Of a stretch of 64,000 nucleotides of DNA, positions 23,966 to 37,008 are shown piece by piece. The stretch's first letter is position 1. Each line of letters begins with the position of its first letter. The translations under genes and the position numbers were made by a program. Below the pieces are notes generated by a model. The model did not search any database. It saw only the letters and a program-made list of their open reading frames with translations, and was not told where the DNA came from. The stretch is from Zantedeschia hybrid cultivar (Eukaryota; Streptophyta; Magnoliopsida; Alismatales; Araceae). The stretch covers positions 28,503,229-28,567,228 of the forward strand of contig JARZZO010000013.1 of the NCBI GenBank assembly GCA_030544215.1, given 5' to 3'.

Positions 23966-24160
23966 AAGAAGGGGAATCAAGGACTCCAACATCTCCCAAT
24001 TCCAAAGCAGGTAGACGATCAATCTTTTCTTTTGGAACTTTTTAGTTAAAAGTTTCTGGCGATCACATTCACTTAGTTTCTTTTTAATAGGTTTATTTGT
24101 CACATAAACAACATAATTTTTCATGATAATCACACCCTAATTTGAGCACTCACAGCTTTT

Positions 24161-24177
24161 TGGCGATCACAGTGGGA
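24161..24177 (+). other. Tat-2 primer-binding site (tRNA-Arg type)
   Basis: TGGCGATCACAGTGGGA, six bases after the 5' LTR. It matches the complement of the 3' end of a plant tRNA-Arg with one change (TGGCGAYCACAGTGGGA). tRNA-Arg priming is known in Ogre/Tat elements. Confidence 0.7.
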
Positions 24178-25180
24178 CTTGGTCTCGCCATCTTTTGATC
24201 TTTGTTCTTGCTTTCATCAATCGGGCACTCTCTGTCCACCACCTGTATCTCTCGACACGCCCTCACCGATCAATGAGTTTTTAATTTAATTGTTATTCCT
24301 ACGTGCACCACGTGCACACCCTTGTGGCAAGATCCTGCCTTCCCCGTTTGACTGATTGAAAAGTTGTGGTTGTGATAAGAAGATTGTGTGATTGATTGAT
24401 ATTTTAGTTGTTCATCTGATGAAATTATCCTGTAAAAAATTGAAAAAAAAAAAGAATCGCATGAGCCGATCATTTACTGCTTTCATCTTGTTTGTTTGAG
24501 GAGGAATCAATCAAGAAATTCCTCCTTAATTGTTGATTCTGCGACTTGAAAAGCGTCCAGGAACAGCGACGCGTTTCATACCGCGTCGCCCAACCCAGAC
24601 GCCTTTCAGGCAACTTTCTCTGCTGTTTGTTGCCTGAGATTCTGCGAGAAAAATAAGGTTCTGTTTGAAAAGCATCGACCAACAGCGATGCGATTCAGGC
24701 AGTTTCTTGTTTTTTCTTTAGTTCTCAGATTTCTGATCTGTTTGTTACTACACATTACGTATTAAGCATTAGAGGTCATCCAAGCCACAGGTCATACGCA
24801 CTGGGGCTAACACCCCCCTTTTCTCTTAGGAACACCTTTCTTGACGTCTTCACCTCTCTCTGATTGGGTTGGTCCCTCGATCATACTAGAGTGGTTGGCG
24901 TTCAAGACCTCCGTAAGTCCCCAAAATCAAGGTATTCCTCCTTGTTCATCAGGCTGGCTGTACCAATCGAAGTCCTGGTTAGATTTTCATAACGTTGTGA
25001 GAGAAAGCCATAGAATATAACGGTGGAAATTGAACTGAAATTAGGATCCTACCCATTGAGTGAATTTGTGATTGAATCCAAATAACCCAACAAGGAATCC
25101 TAAAGTAATGTTAAACATCCACTTATTTGCTTAATCTCTGTGCAACTCGTCTGCAAATCTTTGAAAAAAAATCTAACATC
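24178..25180 (+). other. Tat-2 untranslated leader with three 34-bp modules
   Basis: No gene. Modules at 24546-24579, 24576-24609 (phased pair) and 24664-24697. There is no additional ORF upstream of gag, unlike classic Ogre elements. Confidence 0.7.
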
Positions 25181-27832
25181 ATGCTACTTCGATCAGGTAG
25201 GGATTTGAGCATAGCTTCAAATGCCCTGGTCAACTACGAGGGAGATGCTAGTGCCCCTCTTGAGTCTGATTACCACTTTGAAAGTGGGGGAGATGCTGAT
25301 GCCCCCCGTAATCCCCATTCTTGTCCAGTTCGATACGAGGGAAACCACCAAACCCCACTTCCCTGTGCTCATGATCAATATTCTGATCTTCCTCCGCACG
25401 TGCATGCAGTTTCTAATCCTGTTTTCGAGGGGGGCATGAACCCGAATGATCCCTCATCCTCCGATCCCTCGGATCTAGTGAACGCTTTGGGAGTTCTTGC
25501 TTTCCGTTTGGATCCTCGACAGTTCGAGGCAGTCCAGTCTATTTTGAAGGGGAAGACGCCCATGCAGTCTGCCAAGCCGAATCCTGCGGCTCCCCCTGTC
25601 ATTCCTCAACCTCCTCCTCATCATACTTCCTTCATTCCCCAGGCCATGGAAGGCCATCAAGTCTCAACCTCTCGGCTAGCTGGGCCACAACTTTCTTCCT
25701 TGAGGCAACCGGTCAGACCACTGACGCCTACTTACCAAAATGCCCTCGGGCATGGCGAAAGCTCTGTCGGACCTCAGCCCTATTGTCCCCCATGCCCTAC
25801 ATACTCTAGGCAACAGGTCTATCATGTACCTCCACCTCCCCCTCCTCCCCAGGTTGATCAAACGACACAAGCTCTGCTTGCAAAGATGGAGCGTATGGAT
25901 GAACAGTTCAACAACTTTCAGAAGATGATGGGAGTTAAAGCTGCACCTGAGATTAACTTGCCAAGTCTGCCTGTATTTCATCTGCCGCCCTCCGAAATGC
26001 CAGTATACCGGAAATACAATGGTACCGGTAACCCCTTCACCCATTTGAAGGAGTTTATGTATGAGTCATCTTTCTAGCAAAACGACAAGAGGTCGTTGAC
26101 ATTTTTGGTCAGGAAATCCTTAGAAAGACCAACCCTCGAGTGGTTCTTTTCTTTAGAACCTGCTGAAGTAGAGGACTATGGCATCGTGTCACGAAAATTC
26201 ATTCAACGATACTAGGATAGAGTTGCCCCCCTCTCTGTCCATTACTGATTTGATAGTAGAAAAAATGAAGCCCGACGAGGAATTCGTCAGTTTTGTTGAT
26301 AGATGGAGGGGCATGGCAGAAAAAGTGAAAGCTCATCTGTTTGAGTCAGAGCAAGTAAAGATGTTAATTTCCAATACTACACTTCAGTTTAAACTAGTCT
26401 TCGCCCTGAACAACTTGACCAGCATGGCAAAACTCTATGAAAGAGCACGGTATTGCCAAAATGCTTTCAAGAATGGTACGTTCTCTAGTGTCTTTGATCC
26501 TCACCGACCTAGCAGGCCTCCACCTCGGTAGCCTGTCGTGCCAAATTCTCTTAGCACAGGTCCAACCACTGAGGGCATGCTCTCCCATGAGCAGGTTAGT
26601 AGCATGAACAAAAATCCGCCCCAATTCGTGAGGAATCAACAACCACAGTACTAGTGGCCGCAGCAGCCAAACCAGTAGGGTTACAAACAGCAGCAGCCGA
26701 ACCCACAGTATCAGCAGCCTCAATATCAGCGGCCTCAACATCCGAACCAGCAACCACAACAGCAGCCACAGCAGTAGCCACAACGGCAACTACAGTATCA
26801 GCCCCCACAACAGCAGTATCAACCCCCACAACAGCAGCAGTACCAGCCACGCGCACCGCCGGCATACCACAATGTGCCTCCTCCTGTTGATTATAACCAG
26901 TAGAGAAAACCTTCAGGCCCGAAGAGAGCAGAATATCCAGTCATTCCAGAATCCTTATCAGATATCTTTAGTGCTTTAATGGTAGCCAATGCTTTGGTTT
27001 TGCCAAGAGAAAAAACAGTTTGGCCTCAAAATGCCGACACTTCTAGGTATTGTTATTTCCATCGACAACCTGGACACACCATAGATACATGCTTCCAATT
27101 CCGAGATTATATTCATGATCTCAACGAGCAGGGAGACATTGATTGGGAAGAAATAAAGAAGTATATATCCGCCTTGAAGGCGAAAAGACCACAACAACAG
27201 CAGCAACAACCAAGAGCGTCGGTGCAGGCAGCGGTGCCACCAAACATGGGTATAGTGCAAAACCCACTCCTGGAGCACCAGAATCAAGTTGCCCCTATTT
27301 TGACAAATAGTCGGTCTGAGGCTAATCGAGGGCAACAGTGGAAGATAGAGGACTCTTCCTCTATTTATTCAACGGGTCACACTCCGAGCACCACTGAGCA
27401 ACCACCACGCAGCACCCTCCATATACCTAGACCACAACCCGTTACCATCACGCTTATACCAACACCCGCATATCACCCATCCGCACCCATTACACCATCA
27501 CCACCGCACACTTTCCTTAAACCCATTAACCCATCACCACCGCCCACTTTCCTCAAACCCATTATCCCCCACGCCACTACGCCTCCATCAAATAACCCCC
27601 CGCAAGCTAATCACGCACCCCTCATGCCATCCAGACCACTGCTCCGCATACCGTTTCCCGCATACCCAGATACCATATAGACATCTAAACCTCTACTCCG
27701 CATGCCATTCCCCACTTCATCCGCACCGACCACTTACCCCTCCACCATGCAACCATCTAGGCCTCTCATCCGTACCATGCCACCATCAACTAAACCCACG
27801 CCATCACCCGTATACCAACCCTCCACACTATT
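25181..27832 (+). pseudogene. Tat-2 gag (broken, split by the Athila element)
   Basis: Start chosen at the ATG at 25181 (MLLRSGRDL); an open frame extends upstream but looks like leader. Pro-rich N-terminal part, then a retrotransposon gag domain (PVYRKYNGTGNPFTHLKEF near 26000; VEKMKPDEEFVSFVDRW near 26260). A Gln-rich stretch follows at 26600-26890, then a zinc-knuckle variant C-X2-H-X4-H-X4-C at 27051-27092. A Pro/Thr/Ser linker ends at the Athila insertion point. Stops and at least one frameshift (between 26077 and 26178) are present. It forms the capsid in intact relatives. The coding sequence resumes at 40185. Confidence 0.85.
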
Positions 27833-30106
27833 GATCGTTTCGAATTGTGTGTCGTTAAACACATGAAAACGTTCAATTTAAATTTATCCGGCTCACTCAA
27901 ATCAGATTTTTAAAATTTAATAGTGGTGAGTCCGAGTCGATCCACAGGGAATTAGAATTTTAATTTCGAAAACTTTGGAATCTAGTTATCTAAAAAATAG
28001 ATGAGAATTTGAATAGCTAATTACTTAAGTAAACTAAAACTCAATTAACTAATGTTACCTAAAAAGATAATTGCTTGAATTAAACAAATCTTTTTTTTTT
28101 CTTTTTTTTAAAAATTAAACACAAACACATATATATATAAAATATTAAGCATAACTAAAAATTATAACAAAGACATTGTTATTTAACTGTGTAAATTATT
28201 AATTAACTAAAAATCCTGAAACAAATTGTGCAAAGTTTTAAGATTTAATATTCTTAAACTAGATAATCAAACATTACATAACCAACAAGTAATCCTAATT
28301 AAATAAACAAACATTATTATACTAATGGGGAAAGAAAACTCAAGATAACAGCAGCTGTGGGGTTGGTAATAAGCTGCTGGACGTAGCTGCTGGCTACGCG
28401 TGGAAGCAGGCTTCACGCTTGCATGGCCGCAGGATACTTGCTGTGGACAGCTGCTGCTGTTTGCTGTGGACAGCTGCTGCTGTTGCAGGAAGGTTGGAGC
28501 TGCGTGGAGAAGCTGAAGGAGGAGGGCTTCAGGTGCTGCTGCGTTTGCTGCTGGCTGCGTGGAGGGTTGCTGGAGAGGCAGCAGCTGGTGCGTTGTTGGA
28601 GAGTTGCTGGCCCAGTAGGGAAGCTGGAGAAGGAGGACTGCATGCGGCTTCAACTTGCAGGAGGAACTGCTGGTTGGTGCTGCTGCGTTGGAGGAAGGAG
28701 AACTTGGACGTGGGAACCGGTTGCTGCCGCTGGAGATGTTTGAATGGAGGAGGTTGGCATGCGCTGGCTACGTGCCTGCATGCATGCATCGGCAGCACTG
28801 CCGCGTGGAGCCGCTGGAAGAGGAGGATGTTGCTAGCTTGGACGGCTGTAGCTTGGACGACTGGTACGCAGACAGTGGGGTTGCTGGAGGAACTGCTGCA
28901 CGTTGCTGCGGAGGAGGTGCTTGAGGTGTTGCCGGCGCGTCGAGGAGCTTCAGGACATGTGCACGAACGGCAGACTGCGTGCATGCATGCGTGTCGAGGC
29001 GTGCTGGATGCGGTCTAGTAACTCTGCTGGAGATCCGAGAGAGAGCGTGGGGGAGACAGAGATCGTGTGGGAGAGAAGAGATAGAGAGACGGGGAAGGAG
29101 AGAACAGAGGAGGGAGGAAGAGAGAAAACTAAGAGAGGGAGTCTGCTGGAAAGAGAGCAAAGAAGAGAGGGAATCTGGGAAACTGGAGAGGGAGAAGGAG
29201 AGGCTGCTGGGAAGGGAAACTAGAGAGGGAGGAAGAGAAGCTGCGGGAACAGAACAGAGAGAGAGACTAACCGGAGAGAGAGATCTATCTGTGGAGAGAA
29301 AGAAAGAGGGAGAACCGGAGAGAACGAAAGAGAGAGCTTCGTGTGAAAGATAACAGAGGGAGAGAGTGCTGGGAAGAGAGGAGCCAAGGAGGGAGGAAGG
29401 GAAACCGGAGAGGAAGAGCAAGAGGAGAGGGCCGCGGAGAGTGGAGGAAAGAAAACGAGAGAGAGGAAATCTGAGAGGGAGAACGTGTGAGAAAAAGAGC
29501 CTCTTTGGAAAAGGAATATATAGAGAGGAAGAGGGGCGTGGGGAGGAAACTGGAGAAGAAGTCGGACTGGAGTTGGAAAATTGGGGAAAAAAAAAGGAAA
29601 CTGGAAAAGAAAGAGGGTTCACTTTCTAAAACGAGAGAGAGAAAGATGATTTTTTAAAATAAAGGACGGGATGTGTTTTAGGAAATTAGAGAGACGGAAG
29701 GAAATAGTGGATTTTGGGAAACTCCAACGAATGACGGAATCAAATTGCATTTTTGCCCCTGTTTTAGTTGAAATCCGCATACTAGACCTCTTCCAAATTT
29801 CCGAAAACTCCACCAGCTGCACTGCGTCCTCGGCATGTCCTGTTCACATAAAATAAATATAAATTAGCACATTATCATAAAAATATCATCATATTTATTC
29901 ATTTCGTCTCGGTTTTGTCGAGAAACCGCAAATGCGCTATACTCTTTTGATCACATGAAATGACGATGTTTTTAAGTCAGAATTTGATGAAATTGGTACT
30001 GTTGGATTTGTTACACAATTATCTATCATTTCATGCTATTTTGCAAATAAAAACATGAGTATGATGCATATGGTTACCCTTAAATGATCAATTTAACACT
30101 TTATCA
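27833..30106 (-). mobile_element. 3' LTR of the Athila-type element
   Basis: 2274 bp. In element orientation it starts TGATAAAGTG and ends ACGATCA. Contains a CTG-rich part (about 28350-29000) and a GA-rich part (29030-29640); long open frames on both strands there are composition artefacts repeated in the other LTR. Confidence 0.92.
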
Positions 30107-30116
30107 CACCCTCCAA
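30107..30116 (-). other. Polypurine tract of the Athila-type element
   Basis: Minus strand TTGGAGGGTG directly before the LTR start TGATAAAG. Confidence 0.75.
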
Positions 30117-31296
30117 CTTACCCATTGCTAGTCCCTTAGCAATGCAAATAAGGAAATGTTAGGACAAATAATGAATTATCATGCTTCATTTGTAGTATCT
30201 TTCACAATCAATTTAAATGGTAGCCGTTTGGTTGAGCTAAAAAGTTTTCATATCCCACAATATTTTGATTCAGACAGGTGATTGTGCATGAATTTTGACA
30301 CACTTAGAACTCGTTTCCGACCTTTCTGGTATGTTCCTGCCTTTACTACCCTTTAGATAAGACTACTTTGGGGAGGGGAAGAGAATACAAGATTTCCCGA
30401 TCAGTCAGTGAGGGCCGTTTTTCAGTTCCCGTCCCAACTCAGAACTTTTCACGACTTGGTCATATTTTTGGTACGATGGACTTTTTAGCGTGGCGTTTCT
30501 TCATTTTATTGTGCTTTTGCTTTTGAGAGTGCGTACTTTTTGCCACACTCTTTGAATTGCCTGAGGGGAGGTGCGTACTTTTTGCCACCTACCTTCCTTT
30601 AGCTCTTTTATTGCCTTCTTTTGCCTTTAGTGTTTACAGCTGTCCATTTTGACTGACCGCCTCTTTTAGAGTGCTGAGTGGGACAGTCCCCTATTACGGA
30701 TCTTACACATTCCTTTCGTTCAACCGAAAAGAAAAATTAGAATAAGTAGTCTTATCCTTGAGGATAATTCCAGCAATTCTATACTTTTAAGATCTTTCAT
30801 TTATTCTAAGTAGCCGTGTGTGTGTGAAAATCATCCTGCCGTGGATTTTTGTAAATTGGGATATTTAAACTTTACAGGCTCTTTAACCAACGTGACTAAC
30901 AAAAAACTGATTTATTTAAGATTTACTTAATGAAACATGATTTTCATGCAATTTTTTTAGGATGCGAAAAGAAGTTTTTGAAAAAATTTGTCTATTTTTC
31001 AGTAAGAGATATCAGTTTTCTTCAAAAGATTTTCAATAAATGCATATGATTGTCCCACCCCCCAACTTGATTGACATTGTCCTCAATAGCATAAAAGATA
31101 TGAAAAAAAAAAAAACGCAGCCAGAAGAGAATTTGTGAAGGAGCGAAACAACCTGTAATAACGAGGATGCGACATACCCACGGTGATTGCTACTCAGGGA
31201 CCTAAAGGGAAAAGAAATATCAACAACTGAAGTAAAATATTGGATTGCCTCCCAACAAGCGCTAAGTTTATCGTCTTCAGCCAGACGGAAGTTCAG
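30117..31296 (-). other. Athila 3' untranslated region
   Basis: About 1.2 kb between the pol stop and the polypurine tract. No open frame of note and no envelope-like protein. Two copies of GTGCGTACTTTTTGCCAC lie near 30530 and 30570. Confidence 0.7.
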
Positions 31297-34200
31297 TTAG
31301 TGTGGATCACTCAGTTCTATAGATTCAGGTGGCTCATTTTGAAGATTTTCAATGAATGGTTTCAACCGTTGACCATTAACCGTAAAAGTGTTCCCACTCT
31401 TAGGATTCAGAATTTTAACGGCTCCATGATCGAAGGCTTTAACGACCACGAATGGTCCATCCCATATGGATTTCAGTTTTCCTGGAAATAAGCGGAGCCT
31501 AGAGTTAAATAGCCAAACTTTCTGATTTGGAAGAAAGGATTTTCTCACAATATGTTTATCATGAAAAGCTTTCGTTTTGGCTTTATAAATCTTTGAATTT
31601 TCATAGGCCTCGTTGCGCAACTCTTCCAGCTCACTCAGTTGTAAGGTTCGGTGGGAACCAGCTTGGGCTAGGTCCAAATTGACTTGTTTGATGGCCCAAT
31701 AAGCCCTATGTTCCAATTCCACTGGAAGGTGGCACGCTTTTCCAAAAACCAGGCGATAAGGAGACATGCCAATAGGAGTTTTATAAGCGGTCCGATAGGC
31801 CCATAAAGTATCATCCAATCTTTCAGACCAATCTTTTCTATCGGGCCTAACGGACTTTTGTAGAATATTCTTGATCTCCCTATTAGAAACTTCCACTTGG
31901 CCACTGGTTTGGAGGTGATAAGGGGTAGCTACTTTGTGATTAATCCCATATTTCTTAAGCAAAGTCCGAAATTGATAATTCGTGAAATGTGTTCCCCCAT
32001 CACTTATGATAGCTTTAGGCCACCCGAACCGAGAAAAGATATTCTTCTGAACGAATTTAATGACCACTTTATGATCATTGGTTCGGGTGGCTACTGCTTC
32101 AATCCATTTTGAGACATAATCCACCGCTACCAGAATATATGTATGTCCAAAAGATGGTGGAAAAGGTCCCATAAAGTCAATTCCCCAGACATCAAAGACT
32201 TCAACTACCAAGATTGGGTTGAGTGGCATCATATCCCTTTTCGCCATATTTCCTACGGCCTGACATCGGAGGCAAGTTTTGCTAAATTCATGGGCATCTT
32301 TGAAAAGTGTGGGCCAGTAAAAACCATTTTGTAGGACTTTGGCTGCAGTTTTCTTTCCTGAGAAGTGGCCCCCACATGCCAGATTATGACAGAAATTGAG
32401 AACACTCTGTTGTTCTTCTTCAGGGACACATCGCCTAATGATTTGATCAGGACAAAATTTGAATAATTCAGGATCCTCCCAGAAATAATATTTTTCCTGA
32501 GAAAAGAATTTGTCCTTTTCACTTTTGGTCCATCCTTCAGGAAGCTGATTAGTCACCTTGTAATTGACAATGTGAGCATACCAAGGTGCAACAGTGTGGG
32601 AAATGGTCAGTAGATGCTCATCAGGAAAGGAATCAGTGATCGGTGTACTTTCAGATATCGGAATTCGGGATAGGTGGTCAGCTACCACATTCTCAGAACC
32701 CTTCTTATCCCGAATTTCCAAATCAAATTCCTGGAGGAGTAAGATCCATCTAATAAGCCTAGGCTTTGCATCCTTCTTGGTCAACAAATATTTCAGAGCT
32801 GAGTGATCAGAATAGATTATGACTTTTGCCCCTAAAAGATAAGATCTGAATTTTTCTAGGGCAAAAACCACAGCCAATAATTCCTTTTCTGTGGTGGTAT
32901 AATTCATTTGAGCATCGGCAAGGGTGCGGCTTGCATAATATATCACCACGGGACATTTGTTGATTCTTTGTCCCAAAACTGCGCCGATAGCATAATCAGA
33001 GGCATCACACATGATTTCGAAGGGTAAAGACCAATCTGGAGATTGAAGAATCGGGGCTTTGGTCAAAGATTTCTTCAGAGAATTAAATGCCTTGATGCAA
33101 GATTCATCCATTTGGAACGGGACATCCTTAGCTAAGAGAAGAGTTAGGGGCCGGGCAATTTGAGAAAAATTATGGATAAACCGGCGATAGAAACCGGCAT
33201 GGCCAAGGAATGAACGGATCTGTCTGATTGAGGTAGGAGGAGGAAGATTGGATATGAGGTCGATCTTAGCTTTGTCTACTTCTATCCCCCTTTCAGACAC
33301 AATATGGCCTAGAACAATGCCCTCTCGAACCATGAAATGGCTCTTTTCCCAGCTAAGAATCAGATTGGTGTCTATGCATCGTGCTAGCACCTGTTTAAGA
33401 TTTTCCAGGCAATTTTCAAAAGAGTCCCCGAAGATTGAGAAATCATCCATGAAAACTTCGAGGAATTCTCCCACCATATCGGAGAAGATAGCCATCATGT
33501 ACCGTTGAAATGTGGCCGGTGCGTTGCATAATCCGAATGGCATTCTCCTAAAAGCAAACGTGCCATAAGGGCACGTGAAGGTGGTCTTTTCTTGATCTTC
33601 CGGGTAAATGGCCACTTGATTATACCCGGAATACCCATCTAAGAAGCAGAAGTACTTCTGGCCCGATAACTTTTCCAGAATCTGGTCCATGAATGGGAGT
33701 GGAAAGTGGTCCTTCTTAGTCATAAGATTCAACTTTCGGTAATCAATGCACACTCTCCAACCCGTGGTGAGCCTAGTGGGTACCTCTTCTCCATGATCAT
33801 TCTTAATAACTGTTAATCCAGATTTCTTGGGTACCACTTGAGTTGGACTGACCCATTTACTGTCTGATATTGGGTAAATAATATCCGCATCCAGCCATTT
33901 CACAACTTCCTTCTTCACTACTTCTTTCATATTGGGATTAAGCCGCCTTTGCATCTCCCGACTGGGCTTAGCATTCTCTTCCATATAGATATGATGCATG
34001 CAAATGGTCGGGCTAATTCCTTTCAAATCGGCCACCGACCATCCAATAGCATCCTTGTGGTCTTTGAGGACCTCAGTTAATTGGGCCTCCTGCGGCGATG
34101 TGAGATTTGCCGCAATGATGACCGGGAGAGTTTGGTCCGGGCCCAAAAAGATATACTTGAGAGACTCAGGTAATGGTTTGAGTTCAAGCTCAGGAGGGTC

Positions 34201-36927
34201 CTCTAAAGATGGCAAAGCGGACTCAGATTGTAAGGCTGGTAAAGGTTCAACCTTGGGCCAAGATGTTAATGGGCCAAGAGAGTCCTTTAGAATGTTGGCT
34301 TCCTCCAAAAAGTCATATGTGGACATCTCATTTTCTTCAACCAGATTATCCAATATATCAATAGTGTGGCATTCTTTTTCATGATCTGGGTATTGAGATG
34401 CTTTGAAGACATTAATCTGGACCTTTTGACCCCCGAATGAAATGTCCATTATGCCAGTTTCACAATTTATATTAGCTTTGGCAGTGGCTAAGAATGGACG
34501 ACCTAAGATGATCGGGGTATGAATGAGTTCCTCAGGTAATGCCATATCCAGAATAAGAAAATCCACGGGAAAATAACAATCATGAACCTTTACAATGACA
34601 TCCTCAATTAATCCCCGTGGAGTTTTCACAGACCTATCAGTTAACTGCAAGATGATGGATGTGGGCTTTAATTCTCCAATATCAATTTTTTCATAAATAG
34701 CTGTTGGCAATAGATTTACACTCGCACCTAGATCCAATAAAACTCTATCAAATGTAACTCCAGCTAAGTCACATGAAATTAGAGGTGCTCCAGGATCCTT
34801 TAACTTCTTGGGTAAATGATTCATCACAATTGCACTAACATCCTCAGAAAGCCGAATCTTTTCGGGTGCCATTCTAGAGTCTCTTCGTGGAGTACATAAT
34901 TCTTTGAGAAACTTAGCATAAGCTGGCACATGCTTGATGGCATCGAGGAGTGGAATATTAATTTGGACTTGTTTGAACAAATCCAACAACTCCTCATTTT
35001 GGGCCAGTTTCTTCCTGGTATTGGGCTTAGCTAACAAGGCATTAGGAAATGGCACCCTAGGTTTATAAGAACTTGGGCCTTCATCAATCTTCCCTTTCTC
35101 TTTCAGATCCTCCTCCAACTTCTCTATGATGGGTTCATCTTCACTCTCACTTTCAATTTCCTGAGGCCCATCAGTGGAACCTTTAGCTAACTCTCCATCT
35201 GCATGTGGTTTTTCTAAACTTCTCCCACTCCTAAGGCCTGAAATGGCTTTAGCATTCTCAAATTGTGGCCCTTTAGGTTGTGGTACCGGGCCAGGCTGAG
35301 GTAAAAGGCCCGATTGCTGTGGAAAATCCGGAGGTTGATTCCTTGGATTGGCAACGGGTTGACTAGGAAGTTGGCCTACTTCTCTTCTCATCGCGGCCTC
35401 AGCTAGTTGGCCCATTTGACTTTCCAACTTAGCAATGGATTGTTGCTGGGTTAAAATCAGTTGTTGGAGTTGAGTGAATTTATCATCAAAGTTGGGCTGA
35501 GGAGGTTGTTGGTAAGTGGGTAGAGGATGGTATTGGGTTGGCTGTCCTGATTGGAATGAGTGGTAGTGGGCCGGTTGACCTGATTGATACTGGGCCGATT
35601 GACCTGATTGATATTGGGTCGATTGACCGGATTGATACGGGGCCGGTTGAGAGAACTGGGCTTGAGATCCCCTAGCCTGAACATTTCCATAGAAATTAGA
35701 TTGTTGTTGGAATGAGTTCTGTGGCTTTTGGGCTTGATGCATGGGAGGATGGGACATTGGTAATGGGGCCTGCTGATTCTTCCAAGAGAAATTAGGATGA
35801 TTTCTCCGGCCAGGATTGTAAGTATTTAAGAATGGGTCATTATTGGGCCTGGAGAATCCCTAGGCAGCCGGAACTTGTTCTTGAATGAATGGTGGAAGTT
35901 GGGCCGCAGTTGGGCATTCATTCACTTGATGGGTTGGACTTGCGCATAAGGTACAAATATCATGATTGGCAGAAGGTGGGCCTTCATATGGACTAGATTG
36001 TGTTGGGTAAGTAGGCTCTTGCTTGTTTAAGGCCAAGAGTTGGTCTAGTTTCTGGGCCAAGATGTCTACCTTATCCAATTTCTGATTAATCAGATTTATG
36101 TCCATTCTAGATTCGGGCTCTCCGCGGGCCTTAAGTTCATACATTCCAGTCCGTTTAGATGGCCCAACAGACCTTTCATAAGATGATAATGAGGCATGAT
36201 TGATGGAATTTTCACTTAACATCTCAAACAGATCATAGGCCTCATCTTCATTTTTCATCATAAATACCCCTCCACATGAGGCATCCACCATCTGTCTGAA
36301 CTGTTCAGACAATCCTTCATAGAATGCTTGGACAATTTGCTATTTTGAAAGCCCATGATGAGGGCATTTTCTAAGCAATTCTTTCAGTCTTTCCCAAGAT
36401 TCATGGATCAATTCCCCAGGAGTTTGGGTAAAACTCGTGATGGCCCGTCTCATGGTATTGGTCCGCCCGATGGGATAGAACTTCTTGAGAAATTCTTTCT
36501 GCATCTCTTCCCATGTCCTAATGGGCCTTCCTATGGTTCCCAACCAATATTTAGCCTTGTCCTTTAATGAAAAGGGAAATAAGGTCAATTTAAGGCCATC
36601 ATCGGTAAAATTATGGATCTTCACCGTGGAACAGATTTCTAGGAATTCATCCAGATGCTTATAAGGATCTTCATTAGTATTCCCATAAAAGGATGGGAGC
36701 ATCTGAATGGTGCTAGATTTGATTTCATATTGATTGGCTGGATTCTGAGGAAGATGAATACAAGATGAAGGTTGATATCGATTTGGAATGAAATAGTCCT
36801 TCATTTGCTTTGGTGGGTCCTGATTATCAGCCATTGGATCTTGTGGTGGATTTCTTTGATGTAGGATTCTTTCTATTTCAGCAAATGGTCCTAGAAGGTT
36901 AGGATTTTGAGATCTCCTACCTTGCAT
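31297..36927 (-). pseudogene. Athila gag-pol polyprotein, two in-frame stops
   Basis: One uninterrupted frame of 1877 codons apart from TAG stops at 36340-36342 and 35860-35862; no frameshift. Order: gag domain (FPFSLKDKAKYWL), zinc knuckle CTLCASPTHQVNEC near 35930, protease with DLGAS at 34720-34734, RT with FMDD at 33442-33453 (normal for Athila), RNase H (CDASDYAIGAVLGQ), integrase zinc region, and the D-D35-E core with Asp codons at 32176-32178 and 31999-32001 and Glu at 31891-31893. It makes the capsid and the enzymes for copying and integration in intact relatives. From 35757 to the end (1486 codons) it is fully open. Confidence 0.95.
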
Positions 36928-36969
36928 GCACTAGGACTGATGGAGAGAGGATTTTGTTTTCTATTTCTT

Positions 36970-37008
<39 letters not shown>

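Larger units (their letters stand above)
22868..24154 (+). mobile_element. 5' LTR of Tat-2 (LTR-A)
   Basis: 1287 bp, TGTAGACACG to GCACTCACA. The 3' LTR has exactly the same length once its MITE insertion is subtracted. Three intact 34-bp modules lie in U3 at 23071-23104, 23159-23192 and 23249-23282, plus a decayed one near 22986. Confidence 0.95.

Noticed and set aside
28419..29622. Long open frames on both strands (about 200 and 284 codons), repeated at 38483-39695
   Set aside because: They lie in the CTG- and GA-rich parts of the two Athila LTRs, have low-complexity composition, overlap each other and contain no domain; conserved only because the LTRs are nearly identical.
30117..31296. 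Env-like gene of the Athila element
   Set aside because: No open frame, signal peptide or membrane segment on the coding strand between pol and the polypurine tract.
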